Source of the DNA: Myrica gale | Lineage: Eukaryota > Streptophyta > Magnoliopsida > Fagales > Myricaceae | DNA: 64,000 nt | NCBI GenBank assembly: GCA_963930655.1 | Contig: OZ005621.1 | Location: forward strand, 8,791,001 to 8,855,000 | Direction of reading: 5' to 3' | In this document: one piece after another, positions 1 to 12,955 of the stretch | Layout: every line of letters begins with the position of its first letter | Numbering within the stretch: position 1 is the first letter of the stretch | The notes under the pieces: model-generated | The model's database searches: none | Told to the model about the DNA's origin: nothing | Seen by the model: only the letters and a program-made list of their open reading frames with translations | Made by a program: the position numbers and the translations under genes

Positions 1-1909
1 AAGTATATATACATAACCCTTTAAAAATTAGTCAATTGTATCATGTCCTCTTTCGACTAGACAGGTCCTTATAAATGGTACAAATTTACTTTGATTTCTA
101 TCCATGACTTAAAATGAGTAGAAATAACTTCATTACGTACGATGCCATTAATATAAGATAAACATTGCCGCGCGTAGAGACCCTAATCATGATACATACA
201 TTGTCTCTTGAATATACTTCTTTCAAGTACATGGTACGTTCTATTGAACCTTTCAAAAGTGTTGTACATTAAACGATCGATAATGTCATTTCTTGAAGAA
301 ATCCACCATAAATATTGCTCTCGTATTTCAGCCGATTTCGTCGTGTATATCCATGAGAATGATTTAATATATATGATGATCTCACAGCTCCAATTTATGG
401 CTCCTCTCTGTTCTCAACCTCGACGTGTACGTAGCAAATCTTAAAAATACCCAAAGCATTTGATTTTTCTTCAACTAGTTAGATTTGACTATAACACGAG
501 GAGTTAGTTAATTGGTATAGGAGGAAATTAATTTCTTCACACATATATAAGTACTATGTACGTATTACTTCAAGTTATCCCTGCCAATAACCAAGTGTCC
601 CATTTAATTTTTAAATCATTGCTATGTATGATTTGTCCTCATTATTTTTAATTTTACGTCAAATTCTCCATAATTCTTCCTTAAACACGGAGTTGGTCTA
701 ACATGACATAGATAATTTGAGATGAAATTAAAATTAATAGAAACAAATCATACGTGGCACTATGGCATGTGATTTGAAAATTAAAGGGGACACTTTGATT
801 ATTAGCAATTGATTAATACATGTCCTCGTTAACCACGTTGAATTATTCTTTTCATTTATAGGGTGAATTGACGAAATAATCCCTTCATAGTATAAAAAAT
901 TCCACGTGGACCAAAATAGGAAGAAACTTACATTAGACCAGTTTTAAGATTAGACAATATCCAGAAGATTAGTGAACTAATTAAAATATATCAAATTATA
1001 AAAAAAAATTATCTCCCATTAAATTTGGTCACTCAAAATTTTCATCTTAATAAAATAATTATAAAAAATTATCCTTCTCTCATTAAATTATTCATATTTA
1101 TTATAAATAAATATAAAAAATATATTCAAATCATCCACCTACATTACTATTATTATTATTATTATTATTATTTACTAATTTCAATATCTCAAAATGGTTA
1201 ACAATCAAACAGAGTCCAGCCAGAGGCGGAGATCATGCAATCTGCGCGCGATTTGTGATTGGTGGAAAGTATTACTTTTCACCCAATATGCAGTGGTCAC
1301 TGACAGTGCCCTCACGTAACAATCGAGCCCACGTACGTACGATTTGTTGAGTTTGAGGAGACAATTTGTCATCCGTGGCATAAGCGCGTTTTATACTGAC
1401 CATATAGTCAGAGCGAAGTGTGATTTTTTTTTTTCTAAAATAGAGCAGTGTGATTTTTTTTTTTTTTTCTAAAATAGCGCAGTGTGATTCATGTGGACCA
1501 GGCAATGGATTCCTCTTGAGATTTGACCTTGGCCGAGTGTCGGTGCCTCGGTGGGTTCAAAGAGCTACCGCGCCTCGACCGTGTATTCTTGACAGCATTC
1601 ACCGCGAGTCGCCAACGTAGCCATAAATCCGGAAGGGATCTTGGTGACGACTTTACTGCCTTCTGAGAGTCTGCCATAGCGAATTATAGAATCACGTTAA
1701 TTTATAGTATATATACGTGGACTGAAAGGGGGTAAGTGCCATGGAGACGACGGACAGGTCGCAATCGCCATGGAAGTGTTTGTGGGTGGATAGACTTATA
1801 GCAGTTTGCAGTACTTGTCAAGGCTAACCCTCGAATTCGGGGATTTGACTCGGGTTCCGGAAAGCCACGAAGGCTCACTCTAAACCGTTAAGGTGAGCCT
1901 CTTAAGGGA
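1..1909. other. AT-rich intergenic DNA
   Basis: No coding region is supported here. Short open frames lack protein-like composition or known motifs. A TTA/TAT trinucleotide microsatellite lies at about 1147-1173 and T-rich runs lie near 1427 and 1455. Confidence 0.6.
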
Positions 1910-2789
1910 GGTTTGGATTCGATCCAAGCCGTACGGATTCAAACGCATATAGACCTACGATTTAGATTGAATACTACTAAATGGACGACAGAGATGTCGC
2001 CACGTCATTTAATGAGACCTCTTTGTTATTGGCTAAGCTCAATTCTAATCACGCGAACGTCTTTATCTCCACACTTTCGACCACTGCGGCACGAATACGC
2101 GTTTTCAGCTATTTATTCTCAAATCCTCAATTTCAAATCTGATTTCGAAATCTCCAAACCTCCGAATCTTAACCTCTTAATCCCTAGACTTAGACGAAAC
2201 CAAAAAGGGTTAGAAGTTCATATTGTCTCTGCTTTAAAGTTATTCTTTCATTTTCCTTGGGTGAGTTTCAAAAGTATCTGTTTAGCTTGATTTAAAATTT
2301 TTGTCTTGTTTAGTTTGTATATATTCACTTAAAGAGAAAGAATCAGTGGGTTTGTATGTACTCAAGAGAGAGAATCTGAATGGGAGAGATTTAGAGGGAG
2401 ATTGATTTCAAAATGGGAGGGATTTTAGGGATTACCAAATCGTGGGTGAAGAAGTTGAGGGATTTTGAGAAAAAAATGTAGGATTTGGGAAGGTGAGATA
2501 AAAACTTTTTGAAAACTTGAAGGATTTTGAAATGAGTTTTGAATTGTGAAGGGGGTTTTGAAGGAGCAATTTTACCGGTAGAAGGTGCGGTCCCATTTAA
2601 ATTATAGTGGCCAACCGATACAGATGTGGAGACAAAAAACGCTTGCCTGATTGGAGCCGAGCTGAGGTAAAAATAGAGAGGCCTTATTAAATGACGTGGC
2701 AGCCTCTCTGTGGTCTATTTTGTGGAATTCAATTCAGACCGTGAGTTTGGATGCGTCTGTATCCGTATGGTCTAGACGGAATTCAAACC
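1910..2789. mobile_element. Mutator-like MITE with long terminal inverted repeats
   Basis: The first roughly 150 bases are an imperfect inverted copy of the last roughly 140. Both arms carry a GGTTTG terminus, a TACGGAT block, a GACGCAT-like block and a CACGTCATTTAAT block (about 2000-2013 in the left arm, 2688-2700 in the right). Long TIRs without a transposase are typical of non-autonomous MULEs. The flanks do not give a clean target duplication, so the outer limits may be off by some bases. The open frames inside are not convincing. Confidence 0.55.
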
Positions 2790-3601
2790 CTGTTCAAGGA
2801 CCCTACAAGCTCGTTTTCTGCTTGCGGCTATCATCATCAGAGAAACCCAAACAAGGCGTGGGAATTTATTTAGGAGTGCTGGTCTGTATCACAGAGAAAT
2901 GGCGTGGCTAAGGGTGGGGTGGTTCGGAGGAACGACAAACGTCCTTCAAAAGCCACCACTCACAGGAGAGAGCACCAAGCCGGCTCATAATGTATTAAAT
3001 CACTCGGGTGTCCTTCGAGATATGTATCTGTGCACAAGATCGACCCTACTTCATCCCTCTGATTAGCGATTAAGGCACCGACTGTTTCCATATAGGAAGA
3101 TGGGATTCTGCAAGTAAAGTTCTGGCCCAGACGATAGTGAATGACAGAAAACTTTATTGGATTTGATATACTGCCATATCTTTGAATTTTTTTTCCCCAA
3201 GTGGTATGTCATATCTAAATGGCATGAGAGCAGAACTCTCCTATTGAAACACGGAACTTTTTGACCCGATACGATTAGTGGTGCTACTTGCCTAACTAAG
3301 GAGTGGTTATTATGATCTGTAATGAACATTTTTTGTTGGAACAGAGTACTAAAAGGATAATGACCAAGAACATTGTACAGCAATATTTATGATTAGCGAT
3401 TTATTGCCTTTCCAGATCAGTAGCTATAAGTTACTGATCATCTTAAACCACACTTTTTTTCCCAAACCACTAGAGAAGAAAAATCTTAAAAAATAAAGGA
3501 TAGGACAAAATTGAAAAACATTATTACATAACAAACGAAACACCTGGAGGCTGGAAGCCTAAGATAAATGGTTTCATCAGTGAACATACAGTCTCATTCT
3601 T
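2790..3601. other. intergenic, includes UGT 3' flank
   Basis: No gene is seen. The last 150 bases or so are A/T-rich and lie just past the stop codon of the minus-strand glycosyltransferase, so they probably hold its 3' UTR and polyadenylation region. Confidence 0.5.
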
Positions 3602-4996
3602 TTAAGAATGACCTTCTCCAATCTCTTCCACAAAAGCTTTAAGATTCTCATACGAAGAACCACCTTCCTTAACAGCCTCCCTAGCCAAATCCTTCCATTT
3701 TTTGGCATTCCTTCTCATTTCTTGACCTGTCACTCCACCTCCAATAATCAATTCCAAGCACCTCTTGAGCTCATCACCTTCAACAATACCATCCTTATCT
3801 GCAGTCACCCTCAAACCCGTCTTCCACACATCCTCAATCAGTTTTGCGTTTGTTTGTTGATCCGTCCACTGGGGAAACGCCACCACGGGCACCCCAAAGA
3901 CCAAACTCTCCAAGGTCGAATTCCACCCGCAGTGTGTGACAAAGCATCCCAATGAAGGGTGTGACAGAACTTCCACTTGAGAACACCACGGCACTATCAT
4001 CCCCTTTTGTTCCAATTCATCTCTACAACTCAATTTATCTCCATCCTTCTCTTCTTCTCCATTTTCCTTGGCTCTTATGACCCACAGGAAGGGGCGGCCG
4101 CAATCCAACAAGCAGCGAGCAATTTCCTCCATCTGCTGCTTCTTTAACACCGACATACTCCCGAACGACACGTAAATAACAGATGATTCAGGCTTGGAGT
4201 TCAGCCATTCCACGTAGTCCTTGGAGCCTTCGAAAAGATCTCCTCCAAAAGATGTGTCGGATGGATCTTTTTCGTCCAAAAAAGCAGATGGGATATTTAG
4301 CGGTCCAATCCCAATTAGACTAAACTTTCCGATCGCCCTTAAGGCCTCGGACTCTAATGCATCGAAGGTATTAACGAGTATTCTCGGGGTGCTTTCCTTT
4401 TCAAGTTCCTCAAGTTGTTCTTGAAACGACGGGAGGGCAAAATTATAAGTATTTGAAGCATGCATGAAGGAGGGGATGTCACGGCTAGTGAGCAGTGGCA
4501 GTCCCGGTAATTCTATCGAATAGGAGGGGTCATTGCTTCTGTTCTTGATGACGTCGCCGTAGCCATTGAAGTAGTAGTAGTAGATGTCCAGCACGGTGGC
4601 AGGTTGAATCCATAAAAGGGCCGATGGTTTGTTATATTCACGCGCCACGACCGCGGCCCAAGGGAGGAGGAGACTGTAGACTACGCAGGTAACGGGACGA
4701 CCCGCGTTCGCGCTGGACACGATAAGGTCAGCGAGAGCTTGGGAGCCACGGCACCTGAGCTGGGAGATGTAGTGTTCCATATCATCACCGGACTTGAACC
4801 CATCGTCGTAGCCGTCGGAGAAGGTGGCGAACGACGAGCCTTCAGGAGCAGGGCTTTTCATGCGACGGTGGGCGGAGAGGCTGGTAGCGAGGGTGACATG
4901 CGCACCCAAGCGAATGAGGCGCTTGGCAAACTGTAGGACGGGATTGATATGGCCTTGGGCAGGAAATGTTAAAAGAAGGAAGTGCCGGTGCTCCAT
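3602..4996 (-). CDS. UDP-glycosyltransferase, UGT75-like (family 1, single exon)
   Basis: Intact 464-residue plant family-1 (GT1) glycosyltransferase, which transfers sugar from a UDP-sugar to a small acceptor in the cytosol. The N-terminal acceptor domain has the GHINP signature with the expected catalytic His at residue 16. The C-terminal donor domain has a complete 44-residue PSPG box at about 337-380, starting WCSQ, containing HCGWNS and ending in the DQ pair usual for UDP-glucose users. Length and the absence of introns fit the family. The start is the ATG at 4994-4996, directly before the conserved HFLLLTFPAQGH segment. By recalled family features it resembles UGT75 enzymes, which include crocetin, anthocyanin 5-O and hormone or phenolic ester glucosyltransferases. 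The acceptor cannot be read from sequence. No other pathway gene sits beside it. Confidence 0.93.
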   Translation of the reverse strand: MEHRHFLLLTFPAQGHINPVLQFAKRLIRLGAHVTLATSLSAHRRMKSPAPEGSSFATFSDGYDDGFKSGDDMEHYISQLRCRGSQALADLIVSSANAGRPVTCVVYSLLLPWAAVVAREYNKPSALLWIQPATVLDIYYYYFNGYGDVIKNRSNDPSYSIELPGLPLLTSRDIPSFMHASNTYNFALPSFQEQLEELEKESTPRILVNTFDALESEALRAIGKFSLIGIGPLNIPSAFLDEKDPSDTSFGGDLFEGSKDYVEWLNSKPESSVIYVSFGSMSVLKKQQMEEIARCLLDCGRPFLWVIRAKENGEEEKDGDKLSCRDELEQKGMIVPWCSQVEVLSHPSLGCFVTHCGWNSTLESLVFGVPVVAFPQWTDQQTNAKLIEDVWKTGLRVTADKDGIVEGDELKRCLELIIGGGVTGQEMRRNAKKWKDLAREAVKEGGSSYENLKAFVEEIGEGHS

Positions 4997-6267
4997 GGTG
5001 ATGGTTGCAGAACGAGGACTAATGGTCCTGACTGGTCTGCGTAGGCCGGATATGTCTACTGCGCTGGGGGTTAATATTATGGCACATGGAAGCTGAGGTT
5101 ACAAATGGCTCATATGTAGAGGATTGGGATAGGAGTTATGACGTTTGTGATGACGATTTTGGGGAGGTTGTATGGTTTGCAATTTTGGTGCATGCCTTTT
5201 GGTAAAGAACATAGCTGATTTGTCTTTAATTTGGATTCAAGAATATTATATTGTAAAGCAATTTGGATTTTAGGAGGAAATTTCGTTTAGGTAAAATTAT
5301 AAGAATTTTAAGTATAGTATAAATATTTAAGTGATGTTATAATTTTATTAGTATTTATTCATAAGTTATTAAGTTGTATTGATATTTTAAAAAAAAGATA
5401 ACGTTGAATTGTATTGATATTCGTATAGAAGTAAATTTTAATTTTAGAAGATTGAATTTAAATTATAAAAATTTAACTAAAACGAACATATAATTGAAAA
5501 AAAAAGAATTTTAGTATACTTTTTATGTCGAATATCATACTATATATACATATGAGAAATAGTAAAATGATAAAAGTAAAAATAATAAAAATGGCAACCA
5601 TCGATATGACAGAATATATACCATTCAATTCAACGATAAAATAGTAAGATTATAATATATGTATATCTACGACAGAATATATATGGGAAGAAGTTTTACG
5701 TATATATCGACGTTGTTTGTGTAAGTGTGATTGATCTTAAATATTGTCCATGCACATGGCAATACCGCAATAGATGGTAAGAGAGATCTCATGTATGTGT
5801 AATTAGAGCTGGACCCTGCTTCGTTATGCATATATATTTTCTCTAACTATACTATATTATTCATGATTGTCTCACTTAGGCATGTTGTCGGTATCGATAC
5901 CCAATGGACATGTCTGCTTGCCAATTTCTAACAAAACACACATATTTCAAAATTTTCAACAAATTTCAATAAACTTCAACATTAAATTTCTAAAATTTTG
6001 AGAATATTCTCCAAAATTTCAGTAAACAAACATACCCAATATTTCAAAAATCCAGGGATATTGGTGGATTCCGTGAAACTGCCCACTCACTTTTAATTTT
6101 TTTTTCTACTTTTTTTAAAGCTAAAAGGATAAGAAACAACGTTTGTTTGTCTTAATTTTTTTTTCGAAAAAAAAATAGCCCAACTTCAAAAAGAGTTTTA
6201 CCTATTTCCATTTCCTGAATCGGTCTCTCTCTCTCACCAGTACCATTAACACCGGTTACCAACCTAG
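4997..6267. other. UGT upstream region and AT-rich spacer
   Basis: This holds the presumed promoter of the minus-strand UGT (nearest about 300 bases), followed by AT-rich spacer. No coding signal and no clear TATA box placed with confidence. Open frames on the plus strand opposite the UGT are antisense shadows. Confidence 0.45.
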
Positions 6268-7240
6268 ACAGGGCCGATGCCTGTGGGCAAGGACGAAGGT
6301 ACGGGGGGCCACGGCCCACCAAATTTTTTGCAAATTTTTTTAATATAAGGACCAAATTGGTAATAAATTTTGTGATGGCCCCCTCAAATTTTTTGGATAA
6401 ATAAACATGAGATAATGAAAGAGCCTGAGAGGGAGAATATATAACTACTTTATAAATAGGCCCTCCAATTTTTTTAAAAAAAATACTAATCTTTTTTATT
6501 TCTCCCCCTCCCTCCCTTTTTTTTCTAAAATTCTTATTTCCCTACCTCTTCTAGAGTGTCTTTCTCTCTCTCTTTTCTAAAATTTATTTTTTATTTCTCT
6601 CTCACTTATTGACTTTCAATGGCTTCTCCCGATTTTTTAGATTTTCTCTCGATGGACTCTATTTTTTTTCTCTCTCACACTATTTTTCTCATATACAAAA
6701 AATAACAAAATTCATACTTAACTCTTGGAATACAACAAAATTTTCGCTTTGCACACAAAAAAAAAGTCCTCTTCAAAGTTATAATTCTAAATGTTATTAC
6801 ATTTAATTCTTATTTTTTAATTAAAATATTATTACTCTATTATTTGTGTGTCCCTATGTTATTTTGTACCTTTGTCAATAATTTATGAGTAATTTATTCT
6901 AAAGATTTTAAACTTTTGATTACATTTGGTCATACAAGGTTTTAGTACTAATATAATAATTTATGAATTTTACTCGAAAGTCCGGTTCAAATAGCATAAA
7001 TGATGAAAATTTGGATTTAACAAATAAGTTAAAGTTTATAATTTTGTTTTATTTATTAAGTTTTAGAAATTTTATTACATTTTGACTATGTTTATTTTAA
7101 TTATAATGAAAATTTGAATTCTCTTGAATTAGTCAAGGTACATGTAAGATGACCTCGACACTCGAATAGAAAAAAAAATTCAAGTAAAAATTATATTTAA
7201 CCCCCTTGAAGGCAAATCCTAATTAACTCTGTCCCACTCA
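6268..7240. mobile_element. possible degenerate hAT-like element
   Basis: The left end begins GACAGGGCCGAT and goes into a C/G-rich stretch with GGGGGG and then long AT-rich sequence. The right end reads in reverse as GACAGAGTTAAT followed by CTTCAAGGGGG. These weakly matching ends, and the abrupt composition change, resemble old hAT elements. I see no transposase and no convincing target duplication. Confidence 0.3.
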
Positions 7241-7973
7241 GTGAGGCCAGAAACTGCCCGCAACACCACTCATGCCCAACCTTAGTTTCACCTTTAGCCC
7301 TTTTGAGTATGTTTAGATTTCTTTTTCTTTTCTCTAAAATTTTCTACAGTAATAAAAGTATTCATTGCTTCACCTATATTATAAGCTAAAGTTGATTGAG
7401 TATACGTAAAGTTCAATAAGATATATAATGTTTCGACGGAATATGCTTCCACACGGATTGGTCAGCGGTTTCTTTTCCCAACCAAACAGGTTATACTCAA
7501 ATAATCTCACATATGTGAGAAGAAGTGTTATAAGAAAACATTAATAAAAGGAAAACATGAGCACCATTTAATTGTAACTCTTATACGCAAGTCGTTATTT
7601 AACATTTGTATACTATAATATATCCTTAAAGTGAGGGTGCGTGCCCATAAAGAACATTACACAAAAATATCATTAAAAGTCGCTTTTGTTGCAATATTAT
7701 GCGCTTAGCTGGACCCCTGGCGGAGAGAAAATAAGGATTATTTCCGCTAATTATGTTGGTTCATTTAACGTGCATGTGTACAATTAATCCGGCCAACAAA
7801 TTATTAGAGAGGATGAAATATTAGATTAATCCCAAGACGGACAAATCAAACTCTCTTCCGTACTCTTCTTTCCTCTTAGTTGCGATAAAAGTTTATTCTC
7901 ATAGTACTCAACGAACTTGGTAATATCATAATTCAAGGCCAATTTGATCTGTAGGAGTAGATTTTATTTTTCT
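7241..7973. other. AT-rich intergenic DNA
   Basis: No coding or RNA feature seen. Confidence 0.5.
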
Positions 7974-8170
7974 TGGAAAGGAGTGTGGCGGTCTAAGTGT
8001 CCTTTGAAGGTCTCTTCCTTTGTGTGTGAGGTTATGCATAAGAAAATTCTTACTTCGAATAATCTTTGAAAGAAAGGTATATACATTGCTGATTAGTGTT
8101 ATCTTTGTCGAGAAGAAGGGGAGTCGATTGACCATGTGCTCCTCCATTGTCTGTTCACGGGTACTTTGGA
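7974..8170 (+). pseudogene. L1-type LINE relic, zf-RVT domain
   Basis: Joined across broken frames, the plus strand reads as the zinc-binding region (zf-RVT) that follows reverse transcriptase in plant L1 elements. Visible pieces are a KILTSNNL-like segment, a CYLC pair, then EGESIDHVLLHC with the paired His and Cys. At least two in-frame stops interrupt it. Only about 200 bases are recognisable, so this is a dead fragment. Confidence 0.5.
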
Positions 8171-10688
8171 CTCATGTGCTCGGCATTATGAATTTTTTTT
8201 TCTGAATCCGGACTTTGCAATCAAGTAGTTTCCTAAATTGTTGATGATATCATGTCATGCGTGGAATATTGTTTTCTGAATCCACCAGGCCTTTTAAAAT
8301 TGAACCACAATTTGATGAAGTGAAAAGGAAACTTGTAGACTTATAAGTTTGCACTCCTCCTTCAAATGATAGACCCTTTTGAAGGATGTGTGGGTTGACC
8401 GATGTACGTCTACTTGTTTATCTTATGCCTATACCCAACGTGGTTGTCTTCCCCTTTCTCCGATTTTCCCAAATTATCAAAGAAAGAAAAAAAAAGGAAA
8501 CAATCCCATTTGTTGTTAAAGGTCCACGGACGTCCAATATCCAATATCTCAGATGCGCTACTGACTACTCCACAGGCCGCTCTCAAGAGTCAAGAGTACG
8601 TAACGTCGACGTTCGTGGACAAGCAAAAATAGCCATAAAGAAATATCAGTATGTTCATTTTCACACTTTTTTCAGGATTCTAAGTATATTCATAAATCTA
8701 CTATCGAACATATTCAGAATTCAAACACAAACACCAATACATTTTACACAATCTCCAATAATTTTTATTCAACATAAATTTTCTCTCTCTATACTTTTTC
8801 ACATATCTCCAATATTTTTTTATTAAACAATTACATCAAATCATTTATCTCTCCACTTTACACAAATACCAAAAAAATACTATTCAACATAAAAATTCAC
8901 AACTTCTCTAAAATCCTATACTTTTACTCAGAACGAACGTAAACCAGGTTTTGTGGCTGTGGAAGTAATTGACTCGCGCCCCCCGCCCCACATGCGGATA
9001 AGCCAATTAATGGGGCGAGATCCCCTAGCTAATAATGTACGCATCTCTAACTCGGTTGGCGTCCTTTACATACCTACAGCCATGACATGACAAAAGAAGG
9101 GAAGAGGACCAGAGGTTGTGTATTAGTTTTCTTGGACTCTTTCTACTTTAGTCATGGATGGACAACGTGTCAAAGGCTACAACGTTTTTTTTTTGTTTTT
9201 TTTTTGGCTAGTCCGTCACCACAAAACCAGTAAAGTTATTAGCATGACCTTAAAACTAGTGTATTAGTAGGTGATATTAACTATACTACTGCCCTTCTCG
9301 TGTCTAAAGTTACAACATTTTTATACTTCTGTGTGGTTCATATCTAACTAAGAATCGCTCAATAAAATGTCTGGATAAGCTTCATTCAACCATGTGCTCG
9401 CTCGGTATTGGGACAATTAGCTGGGGATGTTTAACATATGACCACTCTATTTCCGGGCATATATCACTCCAACAGATTATCAGATAGGCGACAACTACAT
9501 TCGTGACTAGAAATGGGTGTTTTCGTGGAAGATGTCTTCAATGTAATGACATGTACTCGTCACCAATAACAATGTGATATGAAATTTTTACAGACACATA
9601 ATTAATTCGTCGTCTTTGTTACCTTTGCCGACGACATTCTTCGTCATTCCAACACTAGAATCTTTGGTCAGTAAAGGAGTTAGAAAAAAATGCATCACCT
9701 CATTGGTTCTTTTTCCTGTCGCAGGTGGCCTTCGTCTCCTAAGGACTTTCTCTGTCCAAATCCATCTTCAAAATAGTTACCACTAGACTCTAAAATCGTC
9801 AATTCGTGAAACTAGCAAAATTGATTTATAACCTCAGATTATTTCCCTGTCATGTAGGAAATATGTATTACATATCAACGACTACACAACGTTGTTAAAG
9901 GGGCTGTTGTGGCACAACATATTCTTGACCAAAATTTTATAAACAATAACTTGAATTAAAATATTGCAATTTATTATAGAATAACCAAACTCCAAAACTT
10001 GCAAATTGTAATTTCGGTGAAAACCATCATTAAAAACCAAAACTCATACTGAAATAAAAGCAGAAGTTTAAAAGCGACAATAACATTAAGTAAATTGACC
10101 CATCAACAGCAAAATACTACAAACTTAAGAAAACTCTCAAACAAAACAACCAAAACATTGTTGCTCAGAACAATTACTTAAAAAATAAAAAGCTCCTGCC
10201 AATTGAATTCCCTCTAACATTGTGCTTTCAAATAAATAATCAAGTTCTAACAATTTCTCAAGCTCAAAATACACTCTGATGAATCAGACATCACAGAGCT
10301 AAGCTAAGCTCCTAGGAATGACACTAGAATCGATACCTTTCCATGATCATGTGGAGCTAAATTATGGGTATAGATTACTGGAATTGTTCCGGTGGCTGTG
10401 ATAATTTCCAACTTCTCAAATATGAAGGACTTATTCTGAAATTTGGCATTTCATAGAGAATGTAAAGAACACTTAGAGGCTCACACTCTTCAGTATAACA
10501 TACTTCAGATTTGGGTAAATTTGTAAGTTAGAAATTCGCTGCAATTCGCATTAGGGAAAACATGTTCCTAGTTGAAAAGGGCATGCTAGAATCGCTTCAG
10601 AGCATGAGTTTTTGCAGCAGTTGCTGCATTTCTATGACCTAAATTTTAATCGGCTGAATTTGAAATAGGCAAAACAAATTGAACAATG
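8171..10688. other. intergenic DNA without a supported gene
   Basis: Mixed AT-rich sequence, with T-runs near 9186-9208. I looked for exons on both strands at 9.9-10.65 kb and found only broken frames with no family match. Confidence 0.45.
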
Positions 10689-10890
10689 AAGAGAGAGAGA
10701 GAGAGAGAGAGAGATTCCAAGAGAGGCGGATAGGGGGAGAGAGCCGGTGCCAGCGATGAAGGTCTGGAGAAGCAAAGAGGGAGAGAGAACCATCTGTGGA
10801 GGTCTGGAGAGGGAGAACTATGAGAGAGAGAGAGAGAGAGGGTGGAGGAGTAGGAGGCGGAGGGAGATGGAGATGGAGAGGGAGAAAAAT
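10689..10890. repeat. GA-rich low-complexity tract
   Basis: Contains (GA)n runs at about 10689-10714 and 10822-10841 within a purine-rich stretch of about 200 bases. The long Ser/Leu/Pro-rich open frames on the minus strand are translations of this simple sequence. Confidence 0.85.
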
Positions 10891-10899
10891 TGAATCCAA

Positions 10900-10923
10900 A
10901 CAGGGTGAAACGTTTCACCCTGT
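10900..10923. other. perfect 24-bp palindrome
   Basis: ACAGGGTGAAAC is followed at once by its exact reverse complement, leaving no loop, and then a T-run. It sits at the edge of the GA-rich tract. It could be a cruciform or hairpin, or a relic of a transposon end; nothing shows that it is functional. Confidence 0.7.
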
Positions 10924-11324
10924 GTTTTTTTAACTAATTTTTTTTTTTAAAAAAAGGGTTGTGTAATGGGCTTGGGGATGGGTTAATGGGCTTGGGGCTG
11001 GACGAATTGGCTTGGGCTGGGCGCAGGTGGGTGGGTGCAGTGGGCAGGGCTTTAAGGGGGGGTCAGCTTGTTTAAATGAGACATATAAGTTATATAAAAA
11101 CAAAAAAAAATCAACGCTTTGCGTAGGGCCAACCGGGGCCCTGGCTGAGTAATGGGCTAATAACGTTGATTAACAAGCGCGTAAGGACCATCAGGCCCGG
11201 GACCTTCTTGTAATATTACATAATTTTCACTATATTAGAACCCACTTCGTTGTATGATTATTGGTATATATATATTCTAAATAAACGATATCATTACCAA
11301 AGAGATGACAATTCATGGTGGGAA
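10924..11324. other. G-rich then AT-rich spacer
   Basis: A stretch rich in TGGGCTTGGG-type words at about 10965-11060 is followed by AT-rich sequence. No gene is seen. Confidence 0.4.
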
Positions 11325-11690
11325 TCAAGGATTGTCGCTCGAGAGGATTTTTACAGGTATACCGTTAATAGGAATATTCCCCTCTAAATTATCAGAAGCA
11401 GCCCATTGGACAACTCTATAGGCAAGCTCATTGGCTTCTCTCTTTAACATGATAAAACTTCCAAAACTCTCTATCTTGAGCTAATCTATGAATGTCAGAA
11501 ACTAAGGGAGATATTTGCCAATCCCCTCCATTTTCGCGATTGTTGATGGCCTCCAAGACCAACAGGGAGTCACCTTCCAGAATGAGGTTGTTCACAGCTA
11601 TATATAGTTTGATATATATATATATATCTCTATAGCCTAAGCAAAAGTGTGGCAAAACACCATAAAAGAAGTACTCAAGGCCTTTACTCC
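11325..11690 (-). pseudogene. LINE RNase H (RVT_3) relic
   Basis: The minus strand encodes part of an RNase H domain of the kind at the C-terminus of plant L1 LINEs or in related orphan proteins. Visible are LILEGDSLLVLEAI (the acidic ribonuclease motif), then a DIHRLAQD-like helix and KREANELAYRVVQWA near the end. A frameshift separates the last two blocks, and an (AT)n microsatellite at about 11610-11627 interrupts the upstream part. Upstream frames contain stops. Confidence 0.55.
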
Positions 11691-11856
11691 TGATCTATCC
11701 AGTTTGAGCACCTAAAGCTGTCTTACGAGCTAGAAAGATATGAATCCTGCTTCTTCAGCAGCTTCCCATAAAAGGTAACCAAGTACTGACTGGCTATTCT
11801 TCCAAGCCCAAGCTATACATGCATGGCTTCTATTCATTAGGGTGAAATATAAAACA

Positions 11857-12955
11857 AACTACAAAAAAAAAACAGGTCTATAGCACCAGTCTTTTTAGCG
11901 GTGGTCGCTAAAACCGCCGTTATAGATCCTCTATCCCAGTTTTTTACTTAAAACACGACTAAAAAGAACCTTATAGCAGCGGTCACTGACCGCCGCTAGA
12001 AACCCCCTATAGCAGCGGTCACTGTAGCGCGGTCTCGACCACTGCTATATACCACTTGTAGCGGCAGTTTTGTCAAAACCGCGGCTATAAGGTCAATCGC
12101 TAGCGGCGGTCAGAGACCGCGCTATAGTGAGAAGACTGGAAAGGTTTGAAACATTAATTCCAAGCTGCCAAATTCTTACACATGCACTTTTGCAATATAA
12201 GATGTGTATTCCCTGCTTATGTAGCTACTACCATTATTGAAATTGTCATCTTAAATTTTACTTTGACTACTCTATTCCACAGCTTGGTTACACCAAAAAG
12301 CAAGAGGAAAGACATTTTCGGGGAGTATGAAACCAAGGATCAAATGAAGCGCAAAGCTAGTGAGATTGATAAAAACAAAGTTTTAAGAACATGTCCAATG
12401 GAGATTCATTAAAGCTTGTAATTTCATCTTATTACAGTTTATTCCTAATTTATAAAGATTCTTGTGTTTCTTGTAAAATATTATTAATCAATAATGAAGT
12501 ATATTTTGTTTTATTATCCTTGGTCTTTATTTTTACATCCAATGAATAATGATTATTAAAATAAATTTGTATTACCGATTAAAAAAACATGTATAGAAAA
12601 ATATAGGAAAAATTTAGTAGTGATTTGGAAATTTTGACAAAAAAAACTGCAAACCTCTAGCAGCGGTCACCGACCACTGCTATAGGTGGCACCTGACCGC
12701 CGCTATAGACCGATAGCGGCGGTCATATTATGTCTTTAGCGGCGGCCTGTGACCGCCGCTACAAAACCTTAAGTGCCAAAACAACGCAATAGCGAAACCG
12801 CCGCCATAGACCCGAGGTCTTCACCAGTGCTCACCTGAACCGCCGCGATAGACCTATGCCGACTGGTAAAAAACCGCCGCTATAGGTTATTGCAACAATT
12901 TTTTGACCTATAGCAGTGGTTTTCGACCGCTACTATAGGTCGGTTTTTTGTAGTG
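11857..12955. mobile_element. non-autonomous CACTA (EnSpm) transposon
   Basis: The right end is TTTTTTGTAGTG and the left end is AACTACAAAAAA, an inverted match to the CACTACAAAAA family terminus apart from one change at the first base (C to A). The trinucleotide ACA directly flanks both ends (11854-11856 and 12956-12958), the 3-bp duplication expected for CACTA elements. Both subterminal regions, about 250-300 bases each, hold many direct and inverted copies of a motif around CTATAGCGGCGGTC. These are the subterminal repeats that bind transposase in this family. The 1099-bp length and the lack of a transposase show it is non-autonomous. Confidence 0.88.

Noticed and set aside
3608..5096. Plus-strand frames opposite the UGT
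   Set aside because: Antisense shadows of a well-supported coding gene.
10639..10918. Overlapping Ser/Leu/Pro-rich frames on the minus strand
   Set aside because: They translate the GA/CT-rich low-complexity tract and carry no domain.
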